Source of the DNA: Bryum argenteum
Taxonomy: Eukaryota; Streptophyta; Bryopsida; Bryales; Bryaceae
Assembly: GCA_037043015.1 (NCBI GenBank)
Contig: CM073328.1
Coordinates: 1,103,409-1,167,408, forward strand
Direction: 5' to 3'
DNA length: 64,000 nucleotides
Under the pieces are notes generated by a model. The model ran no database searches. It saw only the letters and a program-made list of their open reading frames with translations, and was not told where the DNA came from. Each line of letters begins with the position of its first letter. The first letter of the stretch is position 1. This document shows, piece after piece, positions 59,436 to 64,000 of this stretch. A program made the position numbers and the translations under genes.

Positions 59436-59463
59436 TCTAAGCTTAAAAAAAAAAAAAAAAAAG
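59397..59463. repeat. AAT microsatellite and poly-A
   Basis: About eleven AAT units, then A-runs. Absent from the other duplication copy at 38,08x. Confidence 0.95.
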
Positions 59464-59714
59464 AAGTTTGTGCAATCTAATTGGTATTTGGCGGATTTTG
59501 AGAATAAAGGAGCATGTACCAAGCACATATCGGAGTTTGGGCAGTTTCTTTCTTTCAAGTTTTGCTCGAGCTCGTTTTGAACAATGTAAACTTTTAACTT
59601 TGACCATAAATATCTTCAAAATATGAGAAATTTTGAAACTCAAAATGACTTTTCGGAAAGGTATGGAAATAGTTTACACTTTACTTGACCAAGTTATATT
59701 GACCTTGTTAAGGC

Positions 59715-60057
59715 CAAGGTTGTCATATTGGGCGTGTTGAGGTAATCGGGCGCCGTGCAAAACGGGCGTACGAGTTGTCTCGGACGGACGGGCGTGCCCG
59801 CCCACCTCGATTGTAGGGGGTGTGTAACTTTTCGTGGGTAATAAACTTTGCAGTAAAAAGCGTGTGTGGCGTTCCACGCGGCCCGTACGCAGCGGCCAAG
59901 TGGCTTAGTTTTCACCTAAACCCTTGCCACATCGTTGTTTTTTTACCTAAACTAAAAGTCAATAGCCATTTGACCCTATCGGGCGAGCCACAACTCAATC
60001 GGACGGACAAGGCGGACGGACGGGCGGGCGGCATGCCCGCCCGGTATGACAACCTTG
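59715..60057 (+). mobile_element. 343-bp hAT-type MITE
   Basis: Terminal inverted repeats CAAGGTTGTCATA and TATGACAACCTTG with a perfect 8-bp target duplication GTTAAGGC (59707-59714 and 60058-60065). The empty site is seen in the other duplication copy near 38,380. The internal sequence (CGGGCGTGCCCGCC, ATTGTAGGGGGTGTGTAACT, AAACTAAAAGTCAATAGCC) is shared with the ends of the two larger elements at 56.3-59.3 kb, so it is a deletion derivative of that family. Confidence 0.93.
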
Positions 60058-60065
60058 GTTAAGGC

Positions 60066-62100
60066 TCATTTTGAGTTTTTGACATTGGGAGTTGTTTGGA
60101 GCACAAGCTAGAAGAGTAATTAATTTTGTTGACTTTTTATCACACTTACTATTTTTTGAAAAAATAACATTTATTTTATTCTAAATTGCACAATCTTTAA
60201 TAAAAGACTTATAGGATTATAAAAGTTTTAGATCAATAATTTGTAAAAAACTAAATTGATGAAGAGTATAGTGTATATTAAACTTCATCAACAAAGAATG
60301 TGTAATTTGGATATAAGAAGTAAATGTAATAAAAGTAATCCAAACTTTTCAACCCTACTTTTTGAAACTTTTCATCCGGCATATGATAAATATCTCAATC
60401 CAATAACGGAAATATATAGTAAGCCTCCTTTCACTAACATTAAGATTTGAGACTTAAAACTAAAATAAGATTAGGCATTGGAGTTGAAAATTAGAAGATA
60501 TGAGAATGAAAGGTAAACACAATAAACTTGAGTTTTAAATTGGAGTTTGAGTGCTCATATGACCTTCCAACCTCTTTACATCCTACAAATATATTTGTCA
60601 TGTTTAGTTTGATTTTAGATTTTATTTTGAAAGGTCAAAATTAAAAATTAAAAATCTGTAGGCCTAATTTTGATTTGTCATTCAACTCTATAATGCACAA
60701 ATAATATCACAAGTATATATGATTTGGTTAATATTCCAATAAAATTTTTGGAGACTCTTTAAAAAATGAACTTTAGATATTTTTCATAAGTTTGAATCCT
60801 AGGTAATTATTATTCTTGTTTGTGACTTTGTCTTAATTGTAATAATAGATATGTACAAGTTTTAGAACTACATTATTGGCCAATTTTGTGGCTTATGGTT
60901 ACAAGATTGATCATGATAAGCCAAAATTATTATGTACAAGAATATTTACATGCATTTATGTTAAAAATTAAGGTAACTAGTTCATTCTATGATTGTATTT
61001 TTTTTGTTGTATCTAGAAAATGATCAACAATAAATTTTCTCGTTTAAGTTATGGTAACTTAAGTACTACTTAACTAAGATGTATTTACTAACCAATTACT
61101 TTTATACGTAACGTAAAAGTTTTTTAATCTCGCAAGATGTTTTGATCGAATGGAATATGCCTTACTGTTCAACATTAGAATCATAGGTCTCATACTCAGA
61201 AGACATTATAGAGGAGAGATTGTAGACACAGCTCTTCGAAGCATGAACTTGACTTTGATGATTGACTTTGAATTCCAAGGGAATAACTCCTCACACTCTT
61301 CCGGTCAAAAGGATTAGGTAATCAATCATTGCTATTATCACTCATAAACTCATACAAAAATTCTTGACTTCAGTGATTTGTCTATTTATTATTGTGGCAT
61401 AGTGAGCGTACTAAAAGGCACTCAAGTCTTTCCCCTCGATCTTTGCGCTCCAACATTGCCGGATCGAGCGCCACTTCCTCCTTCGTAACAATGTCATCCT
61501 TTGATTGGGAGAGAAATTGCATTTCTAGCTTCCACACCTCAAAGTTTATACCATAGTAATTTTCAACAATGAATTATCATGTCACGACTCTCTACTCTAT
61601 ATACCATCACGATATTGTGGTGAAAGGTTAACATAATCAAAAACTAGAATAGAAACAAAGGTTTAATAATCGCCACACAAGTGACACAACCATCAAATGA
61701 ACGTCTTATTAACACTTTTTAAGAAAACCAAGAAATGATGGTACCGCACAAGAGTAGCGGACTGCTCAGGACTCTCAATTTTTACCACTATGAACAAAGA
61801 AGGCATAAGGAGGCACCTCCAACCTATTGACAATACATCCAAATACTTTACTGCACACATTTTACATACAATATGTCACTTAGGACCAAGGCATTGCAAT
61901 ATGAACACAACATCTGAAAGGTGATGAGGTCACACTCATCAACCAAATAGCAATACCGAGGTCATTCTTCTTAACCATCTACACAGATCACCCTGATCAC
62001 AACTAATTGGAAGGTTATATAATGCATAGCATAACATTTATAATGCAACATCTTTCAATCTAATTGTTCCTATCTTCAAACAGTCCTTATCGCTTCTTTG
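60066..62100. repeat. AT-rich part of duplication copy 2
   Basis: Aligns with 38,390-40,490 with many small gaps (for example CTCTTCCGGTCAAAAGGATT against CTCTTCCGGTCTCAAGGATT). No gene was recognised. The frame at 60,256-60,450 has no motif. Confidence 0.75.
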
Positions 62101-62294
62101 AGGAGAACGAGTGTCGTAGCACCCTCCTCGACTTCACGGTCTCTGCACTCGAGGCAATATCTTCAATAACAAGAAACGAACATAAATCTAAATCACAGAC
62201 TTATATATCATAGACTGCTGAGCAGACCGAACATAGAGCTTGAATGCAACTGAGATTTGCTTTCTGCTAAACCAATCCAAGTAGATTGAGTTAC

Positions 62295-63987
62295 TTACCC
62301 TTTACATGACTCAGTGCTTGAATCACCCAGCTCCTGATTCAGCTCCTGATTCGAATTGAGGAGCCTCTTCTTCTTGCAAGGCTCAGCAGGGGCAGCTTCA
62401 GGGGCTGCAACAGCAGCTTCAGGGGCCGGAACAGCATCAGGGGCAGGAGCAACCCTCTTTGTTCCTGAAGTTCTGCAAATCGGATGCACGATGAACCTTA
62501 GTCATTGCAATACTAGTCCAACACAACGATTCTTGATAGCTAGTCCAAGATGAAGGTCCTGTAACATACCTTTTTCTGGTGTACTTCCACTTAAACTCGT
62601 CCAAGGAAGATGTGGCAGCCACATTGATCTGTGGCTGCGGTACTGGATGAATCTCCAACTGATTCGCTGAGGTTGAGCATTCATGAGCAAGCTCCTTTTG
62701 GCGGATGGCTTCCTCATTCAACTGCTGGAACACAGGAACCTGCCGAATGGCTCGCTGATTAGGCTGCCGAAACTTGGGAGCTTGCCGAGCAGGTACCTCA
62801 CTGGTCTGACCAACCTTGGGAGCTTGTCGAATCGATCGGAGAGTCTTCCGAAGCACCTTGGAAGCTTGCGGAATGGCGACCTCATTGAGCTGCTGCACCT
62901 TAGGAGCGTGTTGAAGAGTAGTCCGCTGCACTATCTTGGGAGCTGCCACAGGAATCGTGCTGCTCGGCAGGTTAGTCGTTGGAGCCAGCTGAGTCCGTCG
63001 GGCAGTCTGTCTGCGCACCTTGGGAGCTTGCGGAATGGCGACCTCATTGAGCTGCTGCACCTTAGCAGCGTGTTGAAGAGTAGTCCGCTGCACTATCTTG
63101 GGAGCTGCCACAGGAATCGTGCTGCTCGGCAGGTTAGTCGTTGAAACTTGCTGAATCCGTTGGGCAGTCTGTTTGAGCACCTTGGGAGCTTGCGGAGTGG
63201 CACGCTCACTGAGCCCAGACACCTTACAAGCTTGCAGGAGCGTAGTCGGCTGCACATTCTTGGGAGCTGCAACAGGAGGAATCTGATTGCTTGGACGCTT
63301 TGTCGTGGTTTCAGAACGTGCTCGTTGATGGACAACAGAGCGTGTTAGGCGTTTGGAGCTTTCAGCAATGTGATCTTGCGTACACGTCCGTGTGACCATG
63401 CCTTTCCTGGGTGGCTGCATCCTACCCACTTGAGCCTCCTTGGGCTTTGAGCTCGTTGGGATCTTGCTCATCGATCTACATAGTAACCATATCGAGTAAG
63501 TTCAGAGTACTGTTTTTCAAACTTTCATTTCTAATATTCACGTTCATAACAGGTATCATAGGGAATGATCTATATGATGTATATGACATGCAGATATAAT
63601 CGGTTGACAAGGTGCTAACAGATCAAGTTTCTGTGGACTTACTGTGTGAGCTTTCGAAGAGCAGCGTGGAAGCTTCTGACCGGCTTGTGATGAAAATAAC
63701 TATTCCGTGTACCGCCCTCAGGGAGGTTTCCCTTTGCAGCCTCCTCATCGACGAATACCTTCCAACCTGAAGTCAGTACAATGGAAGCTCGATATCAATA
63801 CAACTTTGTGGTGGCTATCAATACAACAGCATGAAAATTGATACCTGATAGAAATCTGGAAGAGAACCATAAGTTATGAAACGTCAGAAGTAGGCTACTT
63901 ACAGGGGGAAGGATCCCACTTCTTGTAGGTGGAGCGGCTCTCCCCCATCAGAAGTTTTCGAAACGCCTTCTTTGAGAGCTGGTTCCT
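62295..63987 (-). CDS. Family K gene, second duplication copy (5' end outside window)
   Basis: Exons on the minus strand: 63987-63903 (ending W-DP type residues before GTAAG), 63766-63643 (WKVFVDEEAAKGNLPEGG type), 63475-62570 (long basic repeat exon) and about 62472-62295 (Ala/Pro-rich tail). They correspond one to one with exons of the 40.7-43.4 kb gene, with identical lengths for 85, 124 and 906 nt. The long exon is nearly identical in protein sequence, but the second 54-residue repeat has exchanged segments (RRQTARRTQLAPTTNLPSS instead of KQTTQRIQQASTTNLPSS). The reading frame is open in both copies, which argues that the protein is or was recently under selection. Function unknown. Confidence 0.6.
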
Positions 63988-64000
63988 CTGCATTACAACA

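Larger units (their letters stand above)
55998..64000. repeat. Segmental duplication, copy 2 (runs off the window)
   Basis: Collinear with 37,757-42,360 at an offset of 21,640 in the coding part. It is interrupted by an old 3.0-kb insertion (56,295-59,333) and by a 343-bp insertion (59,715-60,057), neither present in copy 1. Confidence 0.85.

Overview
The window looks like nuclear DNA of a non-seed land plant. A bryophyte (moss-like) source is my best guess, at low confidence. The evidence is a seven-exon sucrose-6-phosphate phosphatase gene, an eight-cysteine non-specific lipid-transfer protein gene split by one intron, a fragment of geranylgeranyl diphosphate synthase, GT-AG introns throughout, and long AT-rich intergenic repeats. 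I see no bacterial operons, no CRISPR array and no recognisable tRNA or rRNA gene.

Layout. 1-0.96 kb: unrelated gene fragments side by side (two unidentified exons, a GGPP synthase piece, and an exon of a repeated family I call family K). 1.74-3.14 kb: a decayed gene with zinc-finger-like cysteines and the catalytic signature of a TET/JBP-type 2-oxoglutarate/Fe(II) dioxygenase. 3.1-4.64 kb: AT-rich repeat. 4,641 to about 17.95 kb: a sharply different GC-rich block that interrupts the AT-rich repeat. It carries a multi-exon gene with a ParB-like core, a possible DNA-methylase-like remnant, a proline-rich coiled-coil gene and a decayed FCP1-like phosphatase. It is peppered with about 25 copies of a palindrome related to TTCTGAGCGGCCGCTCAGAA, several of them inside introns close to the 3' splice site. 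18.1-20.2 kb: complex tandem repeats. 20.4-32.4 kb: AT-rich repeats around a family-K-related gene at 22.2-26.2 kb. 33.8-36.0 kb: the phosphatase gene (minus). 37.8-42.4 kb: the first copy of a segmental duplication whose second copy is at 56.0-64.0 kb; both carry family K genes (minus). 50.27-50.71 kb: the lipid-transfer protein gene. 51.2-51.9 kb: a broken unidentified gene. 52.1-54.9 kb: five hairpin-bearing tandem repeats followed by a MULE-like transposase pseudogene with a SWIM zinc finger. 56.3-60.1 kb: three hAT-type insertions of one family, one nested in another, two with perfect 8-bp target duplications.

Only the sucrose-phosphatase and lipid-transfer genes look like ordinary intact single-copy host genes. 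Most of the rest is mobile or duplicated DNA. The points most worth following up are the GC-rich block with its intron-embedded palindrome, the TET/JBP-like dioxygenase relic next to it, and family K, which occurs four times in 64 kb.
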